Assembly (NCBI RefSeq): GCF_003001815.1
Contig: NZ_PVMZ01000008.1
Coordinates: forward strand, 248,001-312,000
Source: Actinoplanes italicus
GTDB lineage: Bacteria; Actinomycetota; Actinomycetes; Mycobacteriales; Micromonosporaceae
Direction: 5' to 3'
Length of the DNA stretch: 64,000 nt
Numbering within the stretch: position 1 is the stretch's first letter; every line of letters begins with the position of its first letter. A program made the translations under genes and the position numbers. The notes beneath the pieces were generated by a model. The model saw nothing but the letters and a program-made list of their open reading frames with translations. It was not told the origin of the DNA and did not search any database. Shown in pieces: positions 44,281 through 52,912 of the stretch.

Positions 44281-45027
44281 ATGTTCAGTCTCCACCGCAA
44301 GAGGCTCGCCGCGATCGGCATCGCGGCCGCCGCCACGACAGCGCTCTTCGCCTCGCCGGCGCAGGCTGCCTCGGCTGCCAAGGCCGAAGTCGTGGGGAAG
44401 AACAGCACCGTCGTCCGATTCACCGCGGCAGCCGGTCAGTCCAACTCGCTGGTCATCACCGTCTCCGGCCGGACGATCACGTTGAACGACACGGTCGCCA
44501 TCAAGGCCGGCAAGGGCTGCAAAGCGGTCAAGGGCGACAAGACCAAGGTCAAGTGCACCACCGCGAAGAAGCCGACCGGACTCAACGTCACACTCGGTGA
44601 CAAGAACGACTTCGTCGACAACGACTCCGCGGTTCCCCTGACCGCCAACGGTGGCGCCGGCAACGACACCGTCTTCGGCGGAACCGGGAACGACACCCTC
44701 ACCGGCGGCGACGGCGTCGACGACGTGCAGGGCTCGTCCGGCAACGACGTCCTGCGCGGCGGCCGTGGCAACGACCATGTCGAGGGCGGGTCGGGCCGGG
44801 ACAGGATCTACGGCGAGACCGGCCACGACGACCTGATCGGCGGCGACCTCGACGGTGAACTGCCCGACAGCGGCGACACCATCTACGGCGGGGCGGGCAA
44901 CGACTTCCTGCTCGGCGGCTACGGCAACGACACCCTGTACGGCAACACCGGCAATGACAACCTGTCCGGTGGCTCCGGCAAGGACAAGCTGGTAGGCGGA
45001 CCCGGCAACGACACCGCCACCCAGTAG
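44281..45027 (+). CDS. Secreted RTX-type calcium-binding repeat protein
   Basis: A 248-aa exported protein. A signal peptide with an Ala-X-Ala end (SPAQA, about residue 31) precedes a ~80-residue beta domain and then RTX nonapeptide repeats (GGxGxDxux), such as 'GGAGNDTVFGGTGNDTLTGGDGVDD' and 'GGAGNDFLLGGYGNDTLYG'. These fold as a calcium-bound parallel beta roll outside the cell. No enzymatic domain is attached. The protein at 53866 is a longer paralog with the same pre-repeat domain (shared 'SGRT.T..D.VA...GK.CK.VKGDKT.V.C'). ATG 44281 is chosen for its signal peptide. Confidence 0.87.
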   Translation: MFSLHRKRLAAIGIAAAATTALFASPAQAASAAKAEVVGKNSTVVRFTAAAGQSNSLVITVSGRTITLNDTVAIKAGKGCKAVKGDKTKVKCTTAKKPTGLNVTLGDKNDFVDNDSAVPLTANGGAGNDTVFGGTGNDTLTGGDGVDDVQGSSGNDVLRGGRGNDHVEGGSGRDRIYGETGHDDLIGGDLDGELPDSGDTIYGGAGNDFLLGGYGNDTLYGNTGNDNLSGGSGKDKLVGGPGNDTATQ

Positions 45028-45173
45028 CAGCATCCTCAGGCGCGCGGGTGGGGCCAGGCCGTTGTACACCCGTCCGCCCAGAGCGTCCCGGCGAACGCCT
45101 CCGGCTGGCTGCCGAGGCCCTGGACCGGGTCGGGCTCGGGCACCGACGCGGATCGAACCGATCCGATGGTGAC

Positions 45174-45209
45174 GCTCGCCCGGCGCCGCGAAAGCAGCAC
45201 CGGGCGAGC
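45174..45209. terminator. Hairpin between convergent RTX and chitinase genes
   Basis: GCTCGCCCGG (45174-45183) pairs with CCGGGCGAGC (45200-45209) across a 16-nt loop. It lies immediately downstream of the leftward chitinase stop and could stop transcription from both sides. Confidence 0.45.
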
Positions 45210-45214
45210 AGTGA

Positions 45215-45916
45215 TCAGCAGGAGAGGTTGCCGCCGGGATCGACACCCAGGATCTGGGTGAAACGCTGGTACGCGTCGATCCGGCTCTGCACCTGCGCCG
45301 GATTCCCGCCGTTGCACTCCAGCGCCCCGTTGATGCTGCGGATCGTCTCGCCGAACCCGGTGCCGCCGGTGATCGCGGCGTGCGGGGTCATCGACCCCGG
45401 CCCGGTCTGGGTCATCCAGTACCAGAGCCCGGTCTGCCAGGCCACCGAGGCGTCGTTCTTGACCAGGTCCGGGTTGTTCAGCAGGTCGACGCCGAGCGCG
45501 TCCCCGGCCGCCTTGTAGTTGAAGTTCCAGCTCAACTGAATCGGGCCACGCCCGTGATAGGCGGACTGCCCGGCCGGGCACCCGTACGACTGGGACGCGT
45601 CGCAGTAGTGCGGCCAGTTGGCCTGGTTCAACTCCTCGACGTACACCAGACCGCCCGATTCGTGGTTGATGTTCGCGAGGAACGCGGCGGCTTCGCGTTT
45701 CTGCACGTCCTCGCCGCCGGTGCCGGTGAACGCGGGAAACTTCTGCATGGCGTCGACGAGACCGGCGTACGAGTAGAACGGGATCCGGTTCGGGAACATC
45801 TGCTGGAACTGAGCCTCGCTGACCGGCAGCGTCGCAGCGGAGGCGGTCGCCGAGAAGAGCGCCGCGGGGATCAGGGCGGCGACGGCCGCCACCACGGCCA
45901 GGATCGTCTTTCGCAT
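45215..45916 (-). CDS. Secreted GH19 chitinase
   Basis: A 233-aa exported single-domain chitinase. The signal peptide (1-28, ending TASA) is followed by a bacterial GH19 domain. The catalytic acids are E86 in 'NINHESGGLVYVEE' and a second Glu 8-9 residues later (E94/E95), with 'YHGRGPIQLSWNFNYKAAGDALGVDLL' forming the substrate groove. It lacks the chitin-binding module of Streptomyces ChiC. ATG 45916 is 2 nt after the stop of the LPMO gene, so both enzymes are made from one transcript. They attack chitin together, the LPMO by oxidation and this enzyme by hydrolysis. Confidence 0.93.
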   Translation of the reverse strand: MRKTILAVVAAVAALIPAALFSATASAATLPVSEAQFQQMFPNRIPFYSYAGLVDAMQKFPAFTGTGGEDVQKREAAAFLANINHESGGLVYVEELNQANWPHYCDASQSYGCPAGQSAYHGRGPIQLSWNFNYKAAGDALGVDLLNNPDLVKNDASVAWQTGLWYWMTQTGPGSMTPHAAITGGTGFGETIRSINGALECNGGNPAQVQSRIDAYQRFTQILGVDPGGNLSC

Positions 45917-45918
45917 CG

Positions 45919-46434
45919 TCAGCCTCCGATCGTCACGTCGACACAGGAGTAGAACGCCATCGCGGTGTCGGCCACGTTCCACCGGGCCAGCACGGTCTGC
46001 GGGCCGGTGAAGCTGCCCAGGTCCACGGTGTGCGACACGGTGGCGCCGGGTTGTGCGCCGCCGTCGTCGAACGAGGCGAGCAGGGTGTCGCCGATGAAGT
46101 ACTCCCAGGTGGCGGTCGAGTGCCTGGCGGTGAGCACCCAGTTGAAGGTCGCCGAACCGCCGACCGACGCGGCGGGCCAGCCCTTGCCGTCGTCGTCGAG
46201 CGGGGCGAACCGGGTGTTGCCGCCGCTGCACTGGGTGGAGCCCTTCGCGGACTCGACGCTCTGCGGTTCGTACTGCACGTCGCCGCAGCCGGTGACCGCG
46301 CCGGCGGCGCAGTTGGCCTGACGGCTGGGCGGTGAGGAGATGTAGCCGTGCGCCGAGGCCGGAGAGACACCGACGGTGAGGGCGGCCACGGTGGCGCCGA
46401 TGGTCAGCGCCGGGAGTGCGAGTGTGCGGTTCAA
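45919..46434 (-). CDS. Secreted AA10 lytic polysaccharide monooxygenase
   Basis: A 171-aa copper monooxygenase. The signal peptide ends at ...SPASA so that H29 becomes the mature N-terminal histidine of the copper brace. The second ligand is H105 in 'TARHSTATWEYF', and the axial position is F161 in 'AMAFYSCVDV'. The motif 'HGYISSPPSRQANC' is typical of chitin-active AA10 enzymes. It consists of the catalytic domain only, with no carbohydrate-binding module. It cleaves crystalline chitin oxidatively and leads directly into the GH19 chitinase gene. Confidence 0.93.
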   Translation of the reverse strand: MNRTLALPALTIGATVAALTVGVSPASAHGYISSPPSRQANCAAGAVTGCGDVQYEPQSVESAKGSTQCSGGNTRFAPLDDDGKGWPAASVGGSATFNWVLTARHSTATWEYFIGDTLLASFDDGGAQPGATVSHTVDLGSFTGPQTVLARWNVADTAMAFYSCVDVTIGG

Positions 46435-46489
46435 GGGGGACTCCTTCGTTCTGAATGCGGCGAGGGACGCGAGCTCAGTTGAAGGGCGC

Positions 46490-47677
46490 TCAGTTGAAGG
46501 GCGAGAGCCGGATGCCGATCGAGGCCGGGTCGCCGCTGTGCACCAGCGACTCCTGGTTGGCGACGTCGTCGAAGGCGAACGCGTACGCCTTGCCGTCGAC
46601 CATGTTGGCGTGGATCAACTTGGCGTACTCGTTGGTCGGCTCGTTGCGGTAGAACGTCGCCGGGTCGGTGCTGGGCTCGACCGCCTGCGTGCCGAGGGTG
46701 CCGCGGGTCAGGGCCGCGCACAGGCTGCGCGCGATCGGCCCGACAACCAGGTCGTTGGGTGCGCCGAGGTTGCCGTCGCAGCCCCACACGTGTGCGGTGG
46801 TCGGCTTGGTGAACCGGGCGACCTGCGCGCCGGTGGTGTCGGTGAAGGCGAGGACGTCACCGGAGGTCCGCCCGGTGAACACCTTGCCGGGCTGGTCGAG
46901 GAACGGCCTGACGGTCAGGTCGGTGCCGGCGTACGCCGCCCAGGCCTGGTCGATGTACCCGGCCAGATAGTTCGGGTCGAAGCCACCGGCGTCGGCGCCC
47001 TTGCCGGGTGCGAGCACCCGCAGCACCGTACCGTCGGCGCGGGTCTGGATCAGTTTGGCGAAGTCGGCGTCCGCGGCAAGCCCGTCGATGACGGCGTCAC
47101 GCCCGCCCGGCTTGAGTTCGCCGGTCACCAGCGTCCCGCCGTTCGAGCCGGTCACGCTGACCGAGTGCGGCACGGCGAACATGTCGACCTGCGAACTGTT
47201 CAGGAAAACACCGGCGTCGTTGTAGGTGAACTCGCTCCAGTCGAACAGGATGTCGCGGTTGGCGTCGCCGCCGGCCCATGGTGCGGGCTGCACGAGGCCG
47301 CCGTCCTGGGCGAGCCTGAAGTCGAGTTTGTCGCCGAACGCCATGTACATGCGCCCGGACAGGCCCTTGGGCACCTGGATGGTCTTGCTGGCGCCGTCGG
47401 CGGGGCCGGCGATCGACACGTCGGGGGCGGCCACGGGCGGGTTGGCCCCGGTCGGCCACGGCGTGAAGGTGCCTGCCTCGGTGACGTAGCCGAGCCGCCC
47501 ACCGGACTCGCCCAGCACGTACAGGTGGACGGTTTCACCCCGCCCGGAGTCGTTCGTGACGGTGAGTGGCAGCAATTCGGGCCCGGCGGCGTTCGCGGTC
47601 GGCACCACCGCCACGACGCCGGCGGCGGCGACCGCCGCAACGACGGTTCCGAGCAAGGATTTACGGGTCAGACGCAT
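46490..47677 (-). CDS. Secreted GH64 beta-1,3-glucanase
   Basis: A 395-aa exported enzyme. The signal peptide (1-~30, ending ANAAG) is followed by a full GH64 domain. Recognisable segments are 'LLPLTVTNDSGRGETVHLYVLGE', 'MYMAFGDKLDFRL', 'ILFDWSEFTYNDAGVFLNSSQVDMFAVP' and 'WGCDGNLGAPND'. GH64 enzymes release long laminari-oligosaccharides from beta-1,3-glucans such as fungal cell walls. With the LPMO and chitinase just downstream (55 bp) it forms a fungal-wall-degrading set. The ATG at 47677 has GGGAG upstream. The GAGCGCTC palindrome about 130 nt upstream probably gives carbohydrate control. Confidence 0.86.
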   Translation of the reverse strand: MRLTRKSLLGTVVAAVAAAGVVAVVPTANAAGPELLPLTVTNDSGRGETVHLYVLGESGGRLGYVTEAGTFTPWPTGANPPVAAPDVSIAGPADGASKTIQVPKGLSGRMYMAFGDKLDFRLAQDGGLVQPAPWAGGDANRDILFDWSEFTYNDAGVFLNSSQVDMFAVPHSVSVTGSNGGTLVTGELKPGGRDAVIDGLAADADFAKLIQTRADGTVLRVLAPGKGADAGGFDPNYLAGYIDQAWAAYAGTDLTVRPFLDQPGKVFTGRTSGDVLAFTDTTGAQVARFTKPTTAHVWGCDGNLGAPNDLVVGPIARSLCAALTRGTLGTQAVEPSTDPATFYRNEPTNEYAKLIHANMVDGKAYAFAFDDVANQESLVHSGDPASIGIRLSPFN

Positions 47678-47802
47678 AGGCGCTCCCTCGTCCGGCCCCC
47701 GGTGGCACGGGCCCGGCGTGCCGGGGGATGCCGCGCCGGCCGGGGCGCTTCGGGGGCGGACAGGGAAGGGGGATGCGCCCGGCCGTGACGCTCCGTCATG
47801 CT

Positions 47803-47820
47803 GTGGAGCGCTCTCTCCAC
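47803..47820. promoter_or_regulatory. LacI/CebR-like operator upstream of the glucanase gene
   Basis: GTGGAG-N6-CTCCAC, containing the palindrome GAGCGCTC (47806-47813) and the near-match GGAGCGCTCT to the actinobacterial CebR/CelR box TGGGAGCGCTCCCA. It lies 126-143 nt upstream of the GH64 start. Repression relieved by a glucan-derived sugar is inferred. Confidence 0.5.
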
Positions 47821-48296
47821 CTAAAACCCGCTTCCCGATCATGTCAATCGATGGCCCGCTCCGCATAGCACACCAGCCTGTGCGTCTCGGATTCAGGTTG
47901 TTTTCGCAGCTCACAGACACCTGCGGGGTTTTTGGAAAAGTTTCTGTCCAGAGGGCGGGCGAACAGACGGGGCCGTGACCGATATCCACACCGGCCACGG
48001 CGCGTCACGCCGAGGGCTACGGCGGTAGGTCCGCCTGGTCGTCAGCTTGCTGCTGCCCGCCGGTCGCGGACGCGAAGCTGGGCAGTGAACTTCTTGCCGT
48101 ACTTTTTCGGGTTGCTCGTGAACCCCAGCCGGGCGTTACCCGCGCCGACGTCCGCGAGCCCCAAGGCGGACCGGCAACAGGTGAGTTCTCCACGCCCGGC
48201 CGCAGGAAGACCCTATGATCTTCAGCCTTCCTGATCGGGCAAAGACAGGCGACAATCTGGGGTCGCCGAACGCCCTTCATCGCCGGGAGACCCGCA
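47821..48296. other. Intergenic region before the TIR gene
   Basis: No complete gene was recognised. On the minus strand about 50 codons (near 48050-48210) read like the C-terminus of a secreted protein ('LGLADVGAGNARLGFTSNP'), with lysine-rich continuation and a clean stop. They have no usable start and an upstream stop, so this may be a gene relic. Confidence 0.3.
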
Positions 48297-51200
48297 GTGA
48301 CCTTCAACGGGTTTATTTCGTACAGTCATGCCGCGGACGGCCGGCTGGCTCCCGCCGTCCAACGGGGCCTGCACCGCCTGGCCAAACCCTGGCATCGCCG
48401 GCGCGCCCTGTGGATTTTCCGGGATCAGACCGGACTGGCGGTGACCCCGGGGCTGTGGTCTTCCATTCAGACCGCGTTGGACGGCTCGGAGTACTTCGTG
48501 CTGCTCGCCTCGCCCGAGGCCGCGCAATCGCGTTGGGTGAACCGGGAGATCGAGCACTGGATCGCCACCAAGTCGGCGAATCGGATCCTGCCCGTGGTGA
48601 CCGACGGGGAGTGGGCGTGGGACCAGGAGCATCACGACTTCACCGAGGACTCGACGGCGGTGCCCGCGGCACTGCGGGGGGTGTTCGCCGAGGAGCCGCT
48701 GTTCCTGGATCTGCGGTGGGCGCGGGGCAGCGAGCATCTCAGCCTGCAGCATTCCCGCTTCCGGGACGCGATCGCCCAGCTGGCTGCCCCGATGCACGGG
48801 GTGAGCAAGGACGAACTGGAGGGTGAGGACGTCCGGCACCATCGCCGGGCGCGTCGGCTCGGGTCCGGGGCGTTGGCGACGCTGGTGGTGCTCAGCTTCT
48901 GGGCGGTGCTGACCAGCGTGTCGTCGGTGCGTAACGCGGACCGGGCGACGGCCGCGGCAGCCGAGGCGTTGCATCAGCAGCAGGTGGCGGAGGTGCAACG
49001 CGGCAGCGCCGAGCGGTTCGCGCAGGAGGCGACCCGGCAGCAGGAGGTGGCGAAGGAGCAGCAGGCCCTGGCGGCATCCGCGGCGACTGACGCGCAGCGG
49101 TCGGAGCAGTCGGCGCAAGAACAGCAATGGCTGGCGGATCGGGCGACCGCCGAGGCCCAGCGGCAGCAGCGGATCGCCGATCAGGCGGCGAAGCGGACCC
49201 GGGAACTGCAGCGGCTGTCGGAGCGGGCCGGCGAGCGGACGCAGCAGCTGGAGCAGGAGGCGCAGCAGCTGGAGGCGGAGGCGCGGCGGTTGACGAAAAT
49301 CGCCGAGGAGAAGCAGCAGGAGGCCAAAGAGGCGACCGCGGAGGCCGCCAGGCAACAGGCCAAAGCGGACCACCAGCAGCGGATCGCGATCAGTCGACGG
49401 CTGACGACTCAGGCCAAGGCGACGATCGGCAGCGATCCGAAGACGGCCCTGATGCTGGGGGCCGCAGCCCAGGAACTGCTGCCCGACGCCGCGACGCGCA
49501 GCGAAGTCACCGGTGTCGTCAAAATGACGAGTTACGCCGGCACGATCAGCGACGTGACATCGGCCGTATACGGGCCGGACGGCGTCTTGGCGGCCGTCGG
49601 CACCGACGGCAAGGTGTCACTGTGGAACGCGACCGACCGGACGAATCCGGCCCGGATCACCACACTCAGCGACCCGGTCGCGGCCGACACCCCCCTGACG
49701 TTCAGCGCGGACGGGCGGACCCTGGTCGTCGTCGACCGGGAGGGCGCCGCGGTCCTGTGGGATGTGACCGACCGGCCCCATCCGGTCCGGCTCGCCACGG
49801 TGGCGCCCGACGGTTACGTGCAAGCGGTCGCGGTCAGCGGGGACGGGACGACCCTCGCCACGGGCGACGGACGCGGGATCACGACCCTGTGGGACATGGC
49901 CGACCGATCCCGGCCCCAGCAACTCGCCACGATGGACGCATGGGCCCCTTATCCGGTGGTCGGTCTCGCGTTCAGCCCGGACGGCGCCACCCTGATCGTG
50001 AACAAGACCCGATTCGTCTCGGCCTTCGACCTGAGCGACCCGACCGACCCCGTCCACCTCCGCGATATGGCCAGCTTCAGCATGGCGTCGATGGTGTTCG
50101 ATCCGGCCGGATCGACGCTGGCCGCCGGAGGCTTCGCCGGCGAGGTGGATCTGTACGACATGGCGCGTACGGCCACCTCCCAGGTCACGCAAAACCGGGT
50201 TACGCCGCCGACCATGCCGCCCGAGGAGCCGGACACCGATCCGTACCACCGCATGACCGACCTTGCCGGTGCCGTCAACGCGATCTCCTACAGCGCGGAC
50301 GGGCACTATCTCGCCGCCGGTGGCGGGCAGGGCACAGCGATGGTGTGGGACATGACGTACGTGGAAGGCCCCAGGCCGGTCATCACCGTGCGGGCCAATG
50401 GCGCGATCAATACCGTCTCCTTCGACCCGGATGCCGAAACACTGGTCACCGCCGACAGCTCGGGGACGGCGACCCTCTGGAACGTCAGGCCCATCGGGAC
50501 TCCGGACCCGCTCGCCGCGCTCACCGTCCAGGGCGGGCGCATTCAGGCGGCGGCGTTCCGGCCGGACGGACGCTCCCTGGTCGCCGCCGGCCCCGACGGC
50601 ACGGCGAATTCCTGGGACGTGACCGACCCCGCCCGGCCGGTCCAGGGTGCCGTCCTGTCCATCCGCGGCGCAGCGGTGCGGGCGGTGGCGTTCAGCCCCG
50701 ACGGCCGTACGGCGGCGACCGTCGGGCGCCAGGACGGGCAGTTGATGCTGACGGATACGGCCCGCCCGGACCAGCCGGTCGCCCTCCCGGGCCGGATCGA
50801 GGCCGTGGCGGGGACCAACGCGATGGTGTTCAGCCCGGACGGGCGCACCCTCGCCGTCGTCGCCGGCCCCACCAGACTGCTGCTGTGGAACGTGGCCGAC
50901 CGGACCCGCCCCGTCCTGCTGGCCACGCTGAGCGGCGTCACCTTCGGGACGGCGGTGGCCTTCAGCCCGGACGGGCACACGCTGGCCACCGGCGGCGGCG
51001 AGCGCGGCCTGACGCTGTGGGACATGACCGACCGCACCACCCCCGTGCGGCTCGGCACGCTGACCGGCCACAACGGGGCGGTGGCCACGGTAGCCTTCAG
51101 CCCCGACGGGCACACCGTGGTGAGCGGCGGCGCCGACACCCTGGCGATGCTGTGGGACATCACCGACCGAGCCCGTCCGCTCCGGCTCGCCACGCTGACC

Positions 51201-51572
51201 GGCCACAACGGCGCGGTGACCACGATGGCCTTCAGCCCCGACGGGCGCACCCTGGTAACCGGGGACCGGGACTTCGAAGTGTTCCTGTGGGACACCGCCA
51301 ACCCGGCCGGACCGATCCGGCTCGCCTCGATGCGTGGCCTCGGTGGCAAGGCGCAGGCGGTGCTGTTCAAGGACGACGGGCGCACCCTGGCCGTCGCCGC
51401 CCAGTCCGACAGCCAACGCGCGACCGTCACGCTGTGGAACTACGCGAAGCTGAACAAGCTCCGCGCTGATCCGGCCGCATACGCCTGTGCCATCACCGGC
51501 CGCGGTCTCGGTGCCGAGGAATGGGCCCGCTACATTCCCGAGGTTCCGTACCGGCGCACCTGCACCGGCTGA
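48297..51572 (+). CDS. TIR domain - transmembrane - coiled coil - WD40 repeat protein
   Basis: A 1091-aa membrane protein. The N-terminal TIR domain (1-~165) starts 'FISYSHAADGRLAPAVQRGL' and has the putative catalytic Glu E84 in 'SRWVNREIEHW', the position used by NAD-cleaving TIRs. A transmembrane helix lies at ~188-210. Residues ~212-385 are an extreme Gln/Glu/Ala-rich coiled coil, and from ~415 a series of WD40 repeats ('AFSPDGRTL...LWDMTDR...L') forms one or two beta-propellers. The start is GTG 48297, with GGGAG upstream. TIR-WD40 proteins are suspected immune or signalling receptors. The propeller could be the sensor and the TIR the NADase output, but this is inference. Confidence 0.9.
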   Translation: MTFNGFISYSHAADGRLAPAVQRGLHRLAKPWHRRRALWIFRDQTGLAVTPGLWSSIQTALDGSEYFVLLASPEAAQSRWVNREIEHWIATKSANRILPVVTDGEWAWDQEHHDFTEDSTAVPAALRGVFAEEPLFLDLRWARGSEHLSLQHSRFRDAIAQLAAPMHGVSKDELEGEDVRHHRRARRLGSGALATLVVLSFWAVLTSVSSVRNADRATAAAAEALHQQQVAEVQRGSAERFAQEATRQQEVAKEQQALAASAATDAQRSEQSAQEQQWLADRATAEAQRQQRIADQAAKRTRELQRLSERAGERTQQLEQEAQQLEAEARRLTKIAEEKQQEAKEATAEAARQQAKADHQQRIAISRRLTTQAKATIGSDPKTALMLGAAAQELLPDAATRSEVTGVVKMTSYAGTISDVTSAVYGPDGVLAAVGTDGKVSLWNATDRTNPARITTLSDPVAADTPLTFSADGRTLVVVDREGAAVLWDVTDRPHPVRLATVAPDGYVQAVAVSGDGTTLATGDGRGITTLWDMADRSRPQQLATMDAWAPYPVVGLAFSPDGATLIVNKTRFVSAFDLSDPTDPVHLRDMASFSMASMVFDPAGSTLAAGGFAGEVDLYDMARTATSQVTQNRVTPPTMPPEEPDTDPYHRMTDLAGAVNAISYSADGHYLAAGGGQGTAMVWDMTYVEGPRPVITVRANGAINTVSFDPDAETLVTADSSGTATLWNVRPIGTPDPLAALTVQGGRIQAAAFRPDGRSLVAAGPDGTANSWDVTDPARPVQGAVLSIRGAAVRAVAFSPDGRTAATVGRQDGQLMLTDTARPDQPVALPGRIEAVAGTNAMVFSPDGRTLAVVAGPTRLLLWNVADRTRPVLLATLSGVTFGTAVAFSPDGHTLATGGGERGLTLWDMTDRTTPVRLGTLTGHNGAVATVAFSPDGHTVVSGGADTLAMLWDITDRARPLRLATLTGHNGAVTTMAFSPDGRTLVTGDRDFEVFLWDTANPAGPIRLASMRGLGGKAQAVLFKDDGRTLAVAAQSDSQRATVTLWNYAKLNKLRADPAAYACAITGRGLGAEEWARYIPEVPYRRTCTG

Positions 51573-51789
51573 CGTCTCGCCGGGCAGTGGAACGCCCGCG
51601 ACGGTCGGATGACCGATCTCGGCCTGCACTGTGCCGTCGACCCGCACGCCGGCAACCGTGTCGTCATCGCGATCCGAGCCGGCACGGAAACCCCGCCGAG
51701 GATCCGCGAAGGATCAGGTTGCCGTTGTCCGCGGCGCCGCTCTGCGAGCCGCTTATTTCGCTGGCGCGCGTTGCGGCGCCGCATTTCCT

Positions 51790-52160
51790 GCGGCTTTATC
51801 CCGCTGGCGTCTCGTTCAAACCCAAACCACGCAGGATGTTATCGCGGTTCGCGTTTCCGCGCAGCTCGGTCAAGGACTTCAAACGGCCCAGCAAAGTCGT
51901 GGAAGATGCGGGGCATTTCAAGTCTTGAATCGCCGACAAGGTTCTTTCAAAACGTTGGATGCGACTTTCCAGGTCCGTTCCACTCGGAAGGTTCGCATTC
52001 TTGAGCGCTACCTGCGCGTTCACTTGGGCTTGAGTGGGCGGGCAGCGACCGGGAACGTTTACACCAGTAGGGCCCACGCGGTCGGCCGTCGCATTCGGAT
52101 TGCCCGGACTGAAACCCAGCGCCGGCACCAAAGCGTTAATGTTACCGGAGCCGGCTCCGG
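51790..52160. repeat. Direct repeat copy 2 (371 bp)
   Basis: Nearly identical to 52208-52577. The visible differences are one extra C within 51800-51802 and two substitutions (ACCAGT versus ACCGGT near 52065, and GCCGGC versus GCTGGC near 52152). The repeats sit in tandem, separated by 47 bp. Confidence 0.9.
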
Positions 52161-52692
52161 CGTTCCCCGTCGCTCCACTCGCGCCCGTGTCACCGGATCC
52201 TGTGGCGGCGGCTTTATCCGCTGGCGTCTCGTTCAAACCCAAACCACGCAGGATGTTATCGCGGTTCGCGTTTCCGCGCAGCTCGGTCAAGGACTTCAAA
52301 CGGCCCAGCAAAGTCGTGGAAGATGCGGGGCATTTCAAGTCTTGAATCGCCGACAAGGTTCTTTCAAAACGTTGGATGCGACTTTCCAGGTCCGTTCCAC
52401 TCGGAAGGTTCGCATTCTTGAGCGCTACCTGCGCGTTCACTTGGGCTTGAGTGGGCGGGCAGCGACCGGGAACGTTTACACCGGTAGGGCCCACGCGGTC
52501 GGCCGTCGCATTCGGATTGCCCGGACTGAAACCCAGCGCCGGCACCAAAGCGTTAATGTTACCGGAGCTGGCTCCGGACTCGGCGGCCTGACTCATCCCC
52601 GTGCTGACCGCGAGCGCCGAGCCCAGCAGCGCCGCGGCGGCACCTGCAATCACCAGCTTGCGCGTCCGGCTGCTGACTCCGCGTCGATACAT
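51796..52692 (-). CDS. Exported protein made of two near-identical 109-aa repeats
   Basis: A 298-aa protein of unknown function. The signal peptide is residues 1-37 (ending SQAAES). Two copies of the same unit follow (43-161 and 182-298), each with 'NINALVPALGFSPGNPNATA', two cysteines (C78 and C121 in the first) and 'LRGNANRDNILRGLGLNETPA'. The copies are almost identical in DNA, so the duplication is recent. A linker of Gly/Ala/Thr separates them. The second copy ends early because of one extra C (see finding); without it the protein would continue '...DKAAGNAAPQRAPAK' to a stop at 51753. Base composition is noticeably lower in GC than the neighbours. ATG 52692 follows GAGGAG. Confidence 0.75.
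   Translation of the reverse strand: MYRRGVSSRTRKLVIAGAAAALLGSALAVSTGMSQAAESGASSGNINALVPALGFSPGNPNATADRVGPTGVNVPGRCPPTQAQVNAQVALKNANLPSGTDLESRIQRFERTLSAIQDLKCPASSTTLLGRLKSLTELRGNANRDNILRGLGLNETPADKAAATGSGDTGASGATGNAGAGSGNINALVPALGFSPGNPNATADRVGPTGVNVPGRCPPTQAQVNAQVALKNANLPSGTDLESRIQRFERTLSAIQDLKCPASSTTLLGRLKSLTELRGNANRDNILRGLGLNETPAG
52208..52577. repeat. Direct repeat copy 1 (370 bp)
   Basis: The partner of 51790-52160. Together they encode the two repeat units of the exported protein. The high identity, including synonymous sites, indicates a recent tandem duplication. Confidence 0.9.
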
Positions 52693-52757
52693 GCACGGCT
52701 CCTCTTCATCTCGGTACTGCTTGTGCCGAGATATACGAGCAATGATGTGGCAGCAGT

Positions 52758-52912
52758 TCATGACGCTGAGCAAGCGTTCCTTAAAGTTTCTTTAACGTGA
52801 CTTCCGGGGTGTGCAGCCGCCAGCATCGTCGCGCCCACGTCCGCGGGTACCCGGCCGCGGGTCAGCAGCGAGCCCGCCACCATCACCGTGAACGCGAGCG
52901 GCACCGTCCACA
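52758..52912 (-). pseudogene. 3' remnant of a sodium/solute (acetate-type) symporter gene, cut by the IS
   Basis: On the minus strand the bases abutting the left IS end read 'LWTVPLAFTVMVAGSLL' then 'RGRVPADVGATMLAAAHPGS'. This is like the last transmembrane helix and C-terminal tail of ActP-type symporters. The rest of the gene is missing: the sequence on the other side of the IS shows no symporter homology, so the 5' part was deleted. The final residues before the stop at 52758 are not conserved. Confidence 0.45.

Noticed and set aside
45028..45173. Coding-like sequence on the minus strand after the chitinase gene
   Set aside because: The frames give no recognisable domain; treated as intergenic.
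48017..48307. 96-aa minus-strand ORF overlapping the TIR gene start
   Set aside because: It overlaps the TIR start in antisense. A different frame here looks like a C-terminal relic but has no start, so neither is called as a gene.
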